This document shows, in pieces, positions 1 through 26,206 of a stretch of DNA of 64,000 nt; position 1 is the first letter of the stretch; each line of letters begins with the position of its first letter. The notes under the pieces are model-generated. The model made no database searches, was not told the origin of the DNA, and saw nothing but the letters and a program-made list of their open reading frames with translations. A program made the translations under genes and the position numbers. This stretch comes from Pempheris klunzingeri (Eukaryota; Chordata; Actinopteri; Acropomatiformes; Pempheridae), in NCBI RefSeq assembly GCF_042242105.1, contig NC_092031.1, positions 4,176,175-4,240,174 on the forward strand, in the 5' to 3' direction.

Positions 1-3000
1 GCATAGCTGAAATAAATGGCACTTCATCACACAGGGGCCAGCGCTGTTATTGATGAGATTCTGGAAAAAAAGCATCCTGGATTCCTTCAAATGAGCAGCA
101 GAGAGGGACCTATAACCTGCTGCAACACATAATCCCTCCACTTTGCTCGAGCTACTTCCTGACCCATAGTTCTCCCTTGTGAATGCTGTACCTGGCATAT
201 TTCTCCATCAGACATCCTGGACGTGGAGTTATGGATTTAAGCTAATAGGGATCCTTTTATTTAATTCATCTGCCTAGCCTTTCTAAAGCTGCAACAGTGA
301 ATAAATGGCTGCTGGCGCGCTCCTTCTATTGAAATTCTCAACCTGTGCTGATAGTCTGAATTCAGCCAGAGTGGGGAGGAGGCCCCTGGTTCACTGGGGC
401 CCATGAGGGACCACACAGCTGGTCTGCAATAATTGCTTGTGCAAGGGACCGTGGAGAGAAAAGACCAGTGCAGAAGGGTAGAGAGAGTGACTCCAATTGG
501 TCTGAGCCCTCTCAGTAACCCTGCTGTGTGACTAGTCCATCCCAGGTGTGTCGGTCCGGTCTTCTGAAACATAAAATAGCATTTGCATCAACACTTGGAG
601 ACTCGGACTTGGAAGGCTCTCTCTTTCTCCCTCTGTCATCTCATTCCCACTCCTGATGTCATCTCCCCTCTGACTTTCACGCTTTCTCTCACTTTCTCTC
701 AGTTGCTCTATTTTTGTCATTTGTCCTCACTGCTGTGTGTGTTCAGCAGGAGAGTTTGGACAGAGGTCTGCCTCCACCTAGTGGGAAAGCTGTGCAGCCG
801 CCACAGACACATTGATACTGTGCAGCAGACTGGTTGGACTGGTCAGACTGGTTTTGTCTCCATGGTTTCTGGCCTCAGTGTTGCTGTTAAACACAGAATT
901 TGTGACCAATTTACACAACTGACACTTTTACAAAGTGCCAAAGCTTTAGGTATGTGCTTGAGTATTTGTTATACTTTAACTATTTAGCTCCACTGTGTCA
1001 TAGGAGGTCATTATTCTACTATATCGATCAGATTTCTGCAGATTAGATGAGCTTTAACTCAATATTGCACCAAATGTGTTTTAAATCCGCCACTGAAAGT
1101 AAAGTACCCAAACACATGCAGTCTCTATTCCTCTTTAAGCAGCGTTAAAATACAGTACCCAGCTGTTATAAGAAATTAGTAATATTCTAAAAAAATATTA
1201 TTTGTGACCCGTTTTTAAAGGTTTACGTGTTTCGAGGGAATAAATGGGTTTGCGGATGGAAGCTGCTGACAGGGCAGGGAAGTCAGACAGTTGACTAACA
1301 AGGTGTTGGTTTTGGTCTTCTTTTATACAGTTCTTTGGTCTTCACCAGCTTAATAACATTTCCTCCACTGGAACAGTTAAAGCAAATACATGCCATGGTG
1401 ACACCTGAATTCATTAGCAAGCAATTAATTGATTTTGCCAATGAAAATGTAACCTTTTTAAATCCTGATGTAATCGGGCCCAAGTTATTTCAGCTCCTGC
1501 CAATCAACTGACCCCGCCCCTCTCTGCAAACCTGTTCATCACTCCCAGATTGAGCCACACTTGTCCCCAACATTACTATCAGCCACTCCCCCTCCTCCTG
1601 GACAGGAAGCAGCATTTTAGAAATGCTGACCCCAAAGTAACAACCTGTCCTTCAAATTAGTTTTTTCCACATGTTCACATTTTAAAATGGATAATTTGTT
1701 AGAATAATTAAAGCAAACATGGAAGTTTTGCCTTGTTCATCTTCACTCCTTTAAACTTTGCTTTACCTTTGAGGTTATATACCTGATATATTGACATTTA
1801 CTCTCCATAGTGGTTATATATATATATAAGATGGGCTCATATACATTAATTGATTTAAAATATATCTTCATTTCATCAGTATCCAGTGTACTCCTACACT
1901 AATTCAAAGCAGCATATGATATAAAAATAATCAGCACAGTAAAGGATGAACACTGTTCCCATGCTCTGCAGCACTGACCATGACATGAAAACACTGACAG
2001 GAGAAATTACATATACTGTACATGAATGAACATCTAGGGTTGTCAAAATAACAAGCCACTCATGATAAGATGTTAATACCTCAGCCATTTATTTCTTAAA
2101 CATAAGAAAGAAGGGACTTCTCCAAGGTAAGAAAAATAACATTGCAATTTAAAATCAAGTGCACTTCAACAATGTCTCATTCTGCAAGGGTGCTGCCCCT
2201 TCCTACTGTGTGAAGTGAGATACACAAACTCAAAAACAATCTAAAGAATCGATCTTTACTGTAAGGCTTTGGGTGGGGTGCTGTGTCGTTGCTGTTGTGG
2301 TGTGTTTGTTGAGACGCCGGTGACAAATATATGCGTGGATATACCCATAAACAGTCGATCCAACATCACAACAATGTCCTCTGCGACGTGTACATGAGCA
2401 GAAATGCAACTACGTGACAAGACGTCGACTGTGTAATGGACTCTAGGAGGAGTCGGGCAGTGGGCTCATTTGTGCTAAAACTCCTGCTTTAAGCCAAACA
2501 GAATCAGAATGGGAGCAAGAAGAAGATGACAGCTCTGGTGTCGGCGCCTTACCTGGGCCAAACAGTATTTGTAAGTCATTTCTGGTGTTTGTTTGAACGC
2601 TCTCTCTCTCAAGAGCACCAGATGGATGGAGTTTATTGCATCATGGGACAATTCAGATAAGTTCAGCCAGATGAGTTTCCATGATGTCAGGTATCAGCTG
2701 TCAGTCACAGGGGATTTAAATATCTCAGGTTTTTGCCTACTTCTGCGCAGATGGCTGAGATGTGCCGCATGGGACTGCAAATTTGAACTAAAGTCAATTT
2801 AATGTACTTACTACCTGGCTCTCTCTGAATGATTTAACAATCTTCTCTGGTAACTTGCACGGTCTTCAACAAGCACTATAAATGAGTTACAATTACCGTC
2901 TGGTCCAGGTCTGACTACCATTATAGGTGACTCACCCAAAAACAACATGGAAAATGACATACTGTGTTTAGGTTAATGGTTAAGTCGGAGAAGTAGGTCG

Positions 3001-4959
3001 CAATCTCATTTTCATGAACTTTTTGGAGCTTCCTACTGTACAAATAAAACGCCTTCTTTATTAGCAAAAGCAAAAAAATTAATTATCTAGAATCAATCAA
3101 CTTGCATCCTTGGAACAGGACAAATTCAAATGAAATAAAAAAATCAACTAAACTGCTAATTTGAGAAATAAACAAAATCACTAACAATGTTTCATTTGCA
3201 GTTTCAACTCTCTGGATCCAATATTAACCAGTATCCTTTCTATACAGTAGGCCAGTTATGACAGTAAAATACAGCAATTCACAATTGCCTTAGTGCGCGT
3301 TACATACTCAGTATATATAACAGTATACATAAATGGCATTTCACATTTGACATTCTCGATAATACATAATGCACTGTACCTGAAGTACAACCCACATAAT
3401 GATGCTGGTACCTTGTTAAACAGAACAAAATAAACTGCTTTAACTTGACAGTACAAGGTTTCACGTTAGGAAGAAACAAACTGTCTTTTTAGTGGCATTT
3501 GACAGAAAAACATGTGGTCGACCTGTAACTGTCATGAACTACAAACACCATGAATTACTAACAGTTAAAAAAAGAACTTGATTTGAACGGGATTTGTTGA
3601 ACAGCAGGTGGCAGTGTTTATCTGTTACTAAATGCATAAAAGAGTGTGAAGCCAGCTGTACAGCCATCATAGAAGCTTTCTTTGTATGCATACTTTGCTT
3701 CACCCAAAGAGGAACAGTTGTACAATTTCGTTGTGTAAATCGTGACTACAAAATGTGACAGAAAGCTTCTACCATAGCTGGTTCAGCTACCACAGGGAGT
3801 TTATCAGACCCTATCTTGTGTGGATGGTTTAATAAATAAGCAGGCTGGTGTAGGCAGTAGATGCTATAAGGTACATACCCTCATCCTGGACCGTTTTGCA
3901 GAATTTCAACCCCAATAATTCCCAAATTTAAAGATATACTGTATGTTAAGCTCAACAAGAAATACTGAACTGTGTAGTTGTTTCTTTTTGTGTATTCAGA
4001 AGGAGGGCAGTATTGAAGAGCAGATGTGAGTATTTGTATGAGTATGTATTTGTTTGTACCCCAGTTTACTTAAATGACAAAAGAAGCCAATCATAAACAT
4101 TTAGAAATGGCTTTTGTCCACTACAGTTGGTCACTTGGCACAGACAATCTTGGTGTATAGTGTGTTTGGGGACAGAGGTCCTCTCTGTGTACAGGCTAAA
4201 GTATACTCTGTTATATAATCCAGACTTCATTGTTGTGGGCTTTGGGGTTCATGATGACGGGATGGGAAAATGCAGTGTGACACATGCGTTTATTACACTT
4301 GAAATTGGTGTCAGATTTGAACTGCTTCACCTGATTTATCTCACTTCAGGGATCAAAACCGGTGCAGAAGCAGTGCTTGCAATATGAAGTCAAGTGTGTT
4401 GCTTCACAGATCTGAAACGTTGTCAAGCGCATGAGATGACCAAATGACAGGAACAACCTGCGTGTGAGACCTTCACAGGGAGCCAGAAATTAGTGCGACC
4501 TTGTGACGTCCCCCACGAGAGACATCACAACCGTATTCATGTTCTCACTCCGCTAAAGTTTGAGACAGTTTGCCCTCATTTCTAACTCCCTGTGATAATA
4601 TTCCCCTCGCTGACTTGTTCTCCTGGCCAATAATGAGTCAGAGGCTTCAGCAACACTTGACATTTCAGTGCATGTTTTGAGATTTTACTTAAAGATTAGA
4701 TTTTATGAGATCGACATGGCTTGAAAATAGCTCCTCCGGCTGTATTGATTTAAATTTGTCTCTTGAACCTTTTCCCACTGACCCTCTAAATCTTCATTGC
4801 TTATACACACATTTGGCTGGATTACTTCCAAACTATGTAAGGCTGAAATCATAGTACTCTGGATTAGGGAAGCAACTAATCTAATAGCCAGTGTCACAAT
4901 CACTTGATGTGATGACTATTTTCTTAAATACTCCAAAAGATGTCTGATCTCCAAAAACC

Positions 4960-5145
4960 TCAGATAATGGTGAAAATCATAACTGATGATCATAACTTCC
5001 CAGGTCGAAAGGTGAGAAACAAAGAGTCTAAAACCCAAAGATATTTAGTTTAAGGCAGCAAATCTACTTCATACTACTACTACTATCATTTCTCAATAGT
5101 TGCAGATTAATTTTCTGTCAATTAACCAACTAATTCATCAACCAT
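4960..5145 (-). repeat. AT-rich palindromic interspersed repeat, copy 1
   Basis: It has internal blocks AACTTCCCAGGTCG, AAACCCAAAGATATTTAGTTT and CAGATTAATTTTCTGTCAATTA. These recur, diverged, at seven other places in the window. The orientation is opposite to the copy at 13622. It is probably a non-autonomous element. Confidence 0.6.
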
Positions 5146-6467
5146 GATCAATTTTATTCTGCATCCAGGTCTTTAAAATCAAACTAGCAAATATAAGTTG
5201 GTAACACTGGCTTTGCAGCTAAAACACTGCATTGGAATGAAAAGTGTCGCTGGAGGATGAATTAATTGTCAACCAAGGAAACAAAGACTTTGATCTTAAC
5301 AATAACCTCCAGCTCCTGTCGATAAAGAAACAGCTGTAAATGTCTTGAAGCGCCGAATGAATGAGTGATGAGATGAGTGCATTCATGGACATGTACATGT
5401 ACGCAGTGAGGTCATGTGCAGGATAATCCATATTCATCTTATGCTGCCACCCGCATCTTGCTGTGTATCATGATTAAAATTAGCATTACCATGGAAACTT
5501 AAAACAGCACAAAACACTAATAAAACACGATGATCACATGCCTCAGTATCCCAGCTAAGATTGGAAAAACCCTGCTATCATAAGCAAGTTTTGCACAATT
5601 GTGATAACAAATATCACAATTACACACATTTTTACATGTACATAATATCTGAATATTAATGTTCATGTAATCAACTGTGGAACAGAAAAAAAAAAGGAGG
5701 ACCTATTCTGTGATGTCATATACAAATATAACATGATATATAAGGACTTAAGACATACTGACGATACCTACACGTTATAGACACATTGCTCATACATTCA
5801 TATATGTCAACACTTAAATATGTATATACAGTATACATGTATATATTCATATGTATACAGATATATCAAAAGGAGGAATAAATAGTGCCATTAATGAGGT
5901 GAGACAACCTTTTCCATTTTGCCTTTCTAGTGAGACAACTACCCCTCTGGATTCATGCCAACATGCCTCGGGGCGTTCGTTCAGGAGAAATATGCAATCT
6001 GATGCGTGGGACGTAGTGGCTGAACCAAAGTCACTCCTTTGACTGCAAACTGAAGTGATGCCGGTGGTCATCCAGCTCAACACTTCTGACTTTCCGTCTC
6101 AAACCGCCTACACTCCCTCGTTCTCACAGCCTTCGTGGGAAATTTGTCTCAAAAACAACTCTCCTAAAGGAGTGACCTGGTGCAGGTTTTAAAAACACTC
6201 CGTCACTGTCCATCCTGGCACTAGGCCTAGTTTACAGTATTATGCCCAGTAATAAATACGGTGTCTTTAAAATTGTTGAACTACTGTTGCCTACCTGTAT
6301 ATGTAACAACTACAGCCTGGATAGTCATATTTAGATGTGATTACATTCTATATATCTGATGGGGTATTGACATATATTGCAATGCTTTAGTACATACAAC
6401 TAAAAAAAGGCTTTGTGATTTGAACCTGTGTGTGTGCATAAAGTCAGGCATAATAAATTACTGCAGG

Positions 6468-6469
<2 letters not shown>

Positions 6470-6501
<32 letters not shown>
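6470..6501. repeat. (CA)n microsatellite
   Basis: Uninterrupted run of about 16 CA units. Confidence 0.95.
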
Positions 6502-6504
<3 letters not shown>

Positions 6505-8790
6505 AGTGAGACAAGTGACATGTTGTGTATGGACCTCTGACAAACCGTGTTGATGAAACAGTGGAACTGGATCCTGGCCGAATGGCTGTGTCAGGGAATT
6601 GGCAGTGGACAACTCTCTGGCATGATGACTGGAACTTTCTGTTGAAAGAGGGTGGCATCCATGCCTGGTGATGCGTTTGACAGTTAAAACATAAGGCCTC
6701 TAGTTTGAAGGTGGTAAACTGGCAAAAATCCCCCCTATGCTACGGCTGATTTTGGTGTGGCTTTGCATGTTAGTGTTCAAAATTACAACGACTGACCACA
6801 ATAACGTCCTGGTATGTCCACGCTAAGTCAGCTAAGTTTGAAAACACATCTCTCTCTTTCCATTTCAGCCTTCTGTCCACACTAACCTGGAGACGACCTA
6901 AACCTGCCTGCAGAGTTGGGGACTGTGTAGCAGTAAGGGTAAAGTTATCTTTACGTCATGTCGCCCAGGGTGATGCTCTGTTTTGCTGTTTGCCGACCAA
7001 AAGAGCTTTAGCAGTGTTCCTGCTGTCCAGGCCTTTTAGTGTGAGCAGAGATCTCCACAATAATAACCTGAAAACAGTTACAGTTAGCTGGCTTAGTGTG
7101 GCTGCGTCTAACTTGGCAAAATAAACTGCTATAAAAAACCAAAAGAATGCCACTATATAGTAAACTGATGAAAATATATAACTTTTGATGAAGCAACTAA
7201 GTATTTGCACTGTAATGAGTGTCAGAAATAACATAATATTATAGTGAGTGCATGAAGATTAAAAGGAGATTTGATTTAGGAACTAAGCGTCGGTGCTCAG
7301 TGTCTACACAGGGTGTGAGTGTAGGTCATCTGTGTTTTGGCCTCAGAGTCCAACACACAGTCACTATAGTTACACGTATAAAATCGTAGAAAATAGATTT
7401 GAAGTGGAAAAAATACGCTTGAGGTCACGTTTCTGCATGTACAGAATGTACCCCAAGCCGATACACAGCCTGTGTAGACAACTGGATTGTTTAAAATAGA
7501 TTAGACTCTGTTCAACATACCAGATACTTTAAAAGTCCTTACAGGAATCACACAGGGCTTGAAAAAAGCTATGGAAAATTACCAACTAAGCTCTGTAAAA
7601 TGTTGCAGTACCTATTTAAAAGTTGTTAAAAGTAGTTTTCCACCAGAATAAAACCAGTAGATTGCATTAAACTTATATTAAAGTCACTTTAAAAATGAAA
7701 TACTGTGAGATTGAGCTCAATGACAAACTAAAATAACGTCAAACTTAATTCTAATGAACGCTTTTCGTATCAGCAGCTACACCAACAACCTCATTATTTT
7801 CCAATTCGCTCAACATTTGCTGTCGTTGGTGCCAACTTCAGTGATACAGCTGCACTGTGTTAACGGCCAACAAATTGAATGCTACCGCTATCAAACTAGA
7901 GGCCGGAGCGTTAAGGATGCCGACTGAAATGCTAGCTGGAGCTACAGCTTGCATTGGAGTGTGAAGAATTTGTGTTTGTGCATGAAACATCTGCCCCAAC
8001 AGGTAGAAGAGAATTAAGGAATTTAAGGATTGAGCGGGCAAACCAAACTCTGAGGGGCTTTTTCAGTTTTCATGGAATGTTTGGGAATCACATATCACTT
8101 TCTGTGTAACATAACTGGCTTATTTTGTCTGCAGGTTGCATCATGTGTGGTCACCGACTTTTCATGTCTAAGAGCTCATCTGGAATTTTTAGAGTACTCC
8201 TGCTGGCTGAGACATCACTGACATTCCCGGCAGTAGAAAACTATGGAATGATTGTGCTATAATCTTCTATTTCGTACGACTTTTTACGGAAATCTTAAAA
8301 ATCAAGGCGAAGTTTTCACCATCTCAACTTGTGGGAATTGAAGGAATGCTTTAAGTAGCTCAGCTCAAAAATGATTAAGAAATCCAGAGCTTTCGGGTAC
8401 TAGCAGCGATTCGTCTGTACATCTGTGTGGTGCGGAGTTAAAAAAGGGGGCATGAGGGGTTTGTTTGTATTACGTATTTGCGATCACACCCTTTGTAGGA
8501 GCAGACGGAGGACTGACAGACGTCCCTGTACAGAACAGCAGTGACAGACGTGAGCTGAAGATTAGAAAGAAAACAGCATGTACGTGTGTGAGATTGTGTG
8601 TGCGCACATGAGGAAGAATTATCACACAGATAAATGCATGTATGTTTGTGTTTCAGAATACCCCTGTATGTCAGATGGGTGCTGGTTTGGTCAGTGTGGG
8701 GTCGGTCTCCGAGAGCAGCTGAAGCCTGTGCAGGGCATGATGGGAGGAGACAGGACAGAGGGTCTCTTCATATTTACGCCTCTCCTGCTT

Positions 8791-22850
<14,060 letters not shown>

Positions 22851-23389
22851 TCATCATCATCAAGCACGAGAGAGTTTTAGAAGCATTTCCGGTCCAAACT
22901 TTCAAAATAAAACACAAGACAGCTCGGTTTCACCATAATACCACCATAGAATATACATGAAAACATGCATTCACCTTAAAATGCATAAATCCAATCAAAA
23001 ATATTCAAAATGCAAACCATGAGAATGAGACATCTCAGCCATACACATCCATAAAAATACAGTGTAGACTAAACACAATATGCAAGTGTTAAAGAAAAGA
23101 ACCTATAATGCATAAAACTGCAGCAAAGTCACACTTCCTGAGAGTTTTTCACACATGCTACTTAGATGCCTTTGTGGATTTTCTAAGGTTTTGGAATCCA
23201 TGTTCACTATTTTCTGCAGCTTTTTCCTGTTCCTTGTCTTGATGTGTAAATTGACGTATCACACGATCATGGTAAAATATAGGACACGTTTGCTAAGTTT
23301 GAAACAACTAAACCATATATGAGGGCCTAATATTGAACCTTGTGGTACTCCACAGGCAATGGGTGCAGAAGAAGAGGACATATTATCAG

Positions 23390-23640
23390 TTCAAATAGAA
23401 GTTGTGGAGGTATCAAAGAACCTGACTGCCCTGCACAGATCCTCTGACCTCGACCCCATCCAACAACTTTGAGATGAACTGGGATGCCAACTCCAAGGTT
23501 ACCACCCTGCATCGGTGCCTCACTGATGTTCTTGTGACTGAATGGGAACTTATCCCTGCAGCGAGGCTGCAAAATCTGGGAGAAAGCCTGAAAACAGAAG
23601 TGTGGCGGCTGTTCTAGCTGCAGATTAATGTCCATGTAGA
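23390..23640 (+). pseudogene. Decayed Tc1-like transposase C-terminus
   Basis: The stretch from CTCGACCCCATCCAACAACT (about 23449) reads, with stops, as DLDPIQQL-DELG. Later pieces resemble PxxSVP, EAAKSGRKPE and AAVLAA. This echoes the DLNPIEHLWDEL and SLPRRVEAVIAAKG end of fish Tc1/mariner transposases. It has in-frame stops and no inverted terminal repeats that I could find, so it is a dead fragment. Confidence 0.6.
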
Positions 23641-24387
23641 CAATCACCATGGATTTAATGATCAGAGTCAACATAGTTTTGAAGGTAAAGGTAAAAAGTG
23701 ACTTTCCAGTGCTTTATTTTTTAGGACAAATCATGCAACTTCCGTTTCCATCCTGGCTGTTTCAGGCTGACTTGACTCAGCTGCATGTCGCCACCACTAT
23801 CTCCAGCAGACACACCCCACCGGCGGTCAGACACTCAGGAGACTGGAGCTGGACGGGAGGAGGACAGAAGTGACACACGACAGCAGGAGAGGATGGTGTG
23901 ATGCCTTCAAGGGCTGCTCGTAACGTCCTAAAATCAGTCCCACAGCGCATTTTGGCTGGGTTTCATAGCAATATAGGTATCCTATCGTGAGCACCCAAAG
24001 GACCCCAATGAACCTGATAGTTTATCATGTTAATCATGCTAATACAAGAGGTCATATGCTTTTTCTCTTAAAACTGGGAATCCTGACAAGGTTTCTTTGG
24101 AGCAGAAGTTACACTTTAAACACTCAAGTTTTGGTCCTTGTTGCCCTGAACCAAGACAAGTTGAGGTCAATGTATTATTCAACTAATTTATATGTTAAAT
24201 GGGGCCATGAATCAGTCAGATGTATCCGTCTAGAAAAGATCAGCAGAACAGATCCTCCTCCTACAGTCTATAGTCACACCTGCCATGCCTGTGTATATTT
24301 TAAGTAATGTATTTTAGCACAGCGTAATGTCAGAAAACATGTAAAAAAATAAATGAATAAAGGCCATCTAAGTTAGTCCCTGCTTCA

Positions 24388-24802
24388 TTAACCTCTAAAG
24401 ACCTGGCGTACACATGCGTGGACATCACATGTTGGGTTATATTATGTTATGGACATGTATGTGGGCAAAATTGTTGACATTTCATATTGTTTTTTGCACC
24501 GTGATTTTCAAAACATGTTCAAAATATGTTTTGTATGTGTTATAAATACATGCAAAAGCAGTCAGGAAAAAAAACTGCTATGTTCAGGGTGGAAATAAAG
24601 AGTTTTGCACAAAGGTGACTTTATTGTGTTTTCTGGAAATTAAGACCGATTGTCCACATATGTGGACATGATGTTTCTCTAAAACTACACCATGTAAAAA
24701 GATGATGCTTAGGTTTTATACTTATCAGGGTCCAATAAGCCCAAATAGCAAGGAGAAATAAAAAATGCATATCAAACAAGAGCTCGGGTCTTAAGAGGTT
24801 AA
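24388..24802. mobile_element. piggyBac-like MITE with TTAA target duplication
   Basis: The element is bounded by TTAA at 24388-24391 and 24799-24802. Just inside are terminal inverted repeats CCTCTAAAGACC (24392-24403) and CCTCTTAAGACC (reverse complement of 24787-24798), which differ at one base. It is about 415 bp, AT-rich, and codes for no transposase. TTAA duplications are the hallmark of the piggyBac superfamily. The interior contains an 18 bp perfect palindrome TGTCCACATATGTGGACA at 24651-24668. Confidence 0.75.
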
Positions 24803-26160
24803 ACCAGACAGAATTGGGGTGGGGGCTTATGACCACAGAGATGTTGGTACAAATTTTAGGCAAGAAAAACTTTCTCAAGTGGGTTAAAACATGGATAATC
24901 AGGAAAAAAAAATAGTTTTAAATGTGACAAAAATGTGGCATAAAAGGTAGAACATCAAAGGTCATGCAGGAAAATAAGAAATAAAAAAGAAAATAATAGT
25001 TGTGATGTGCAGAATAAACTGCTGGGTGTCACCGATGGTTGTATCAAAGAGAAAACAGTCATTACTACTATCATGTTTCCTTACTGTCATCTCAATCATC
25101 ACCATATAATAGTAATAAGGTTCAGATAAAAGATGAATATCAGTAAACCTGCAGTTTTCTTCTTAAGTAAATCTCTTTCCAAACAATCTTAGTGAACATT
25201 TCACACATCTGGATAGATGTGCTGATGCTGCTGTCCTCTAGATGTCAGCCCAAGCCTTTAGTAGGCCCTTTATTAAAGCTCATGCCTGTGATGTTGTATA
25301 GCATTTACTGTATTACTTACAGCCACAAGATGGAGCTACAATTGAACACATGAAACTGATATTTTTGGAGGAACAGTGAGGCTCCATTTGCCCAAACAAT
25401 AATCACATCAGTGCACACGGTGAACAATAAGTAATGAGTCAACAATAATCATACATAGTTGTGTTTAACTCGTCATGGGGGTGGAGGGTCTTAAATTCCA
25501 GCTCAGAAAGGTAAAGCTGTTCTCCTCTGTAACCCCTTACAAGAGGTTCATAAAGTAGGTTAATGAGCCCTAATAATTCAGGGGCATTGAGTCATGTTCA
25601 GCCAGTGGCACGCAAAAGATCGATCTCATGCAGAGCGAATGTTTGTCGACTGCTGCTGATTAAAATGTTTTCATTTCATCATATCTACCGTATGTTTCTC
25701 CACTAACTGAGTTTTACCTCATTGATTTCAGAGAATATGTGTCAACCTTCTGAAATGTTGCTCATGTCTTCAAGTGTTTGTGAGTTATTTATAGTGGATC
25801 AGCTAGACGATTAGATGAGATGTTATGGATTATACATAGTTACATGGTTTGATAACCTTGAGCCTTTGCTTTCATTATGTGCTAAAGGATTTTTGGAGGA
25901 GTTTTTAATTCTCATCTCACAGATCCTGGACTGGGTCGGTTCACTTGTCTGTTGGCCCGTAAAGCCCGCCGAGGCTACTGGGGTGTACAAATACATTTTG
26001 ACTTGACTTGACTCAAATGCTCTTGACCCACTTCACTTAAAGCCCCATGCCAGTCATCATTTTTGTGTTTCCATGGCAATGTAAGGAGATGCAGTGCAAT
26101 GCCATGGCAACAACAGATTTTGTGGAACAAAATTTAAGCTCCCTGTTGCGCACACACCTG

Positions 26161-26206
26161 TGTGTCTGTGTGTGTTTGCATGTGTGGTGTGTGTGTGTGT
26201 GTGTGC
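26161..26206. repeat. Interrupted (GT)n microsatellite
   Basis: GT runs broken by CT, TTGCA and GG. The longest pure segment is at the right end. Confidence 0.85.

Larger units (their letters stand above)
1..8790. other. No protein-coding gene seen; probable dusp3 3' UTR and downstream intergenic DNA
   Basis: Neither strand shows an exon-like ORF with recognisable homology. The part next to 8790 should be dusp3 3' UTR, since the human gene has a 3' UTR of several kilobases. Candidate AATAAA signals on the minus strand lie near 4287, 3059 and 2085, and I cannot choose among them. Also present are a (CA)n tract at 6470-6501, a copy of the AT-rich palindromic repeat near 4960-5145, and AT-rich low-complexity DNA near 1816 and 5820-5860. 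Confidence 0.5.

Noticed and set aside
583-987. 134-residue ORF on the plus strand
   Set aside because: No recognisable domain and low-complexity Ser/Leu-rich content from CT-rich DNA. It has no splice context and looks like a chance ORF.
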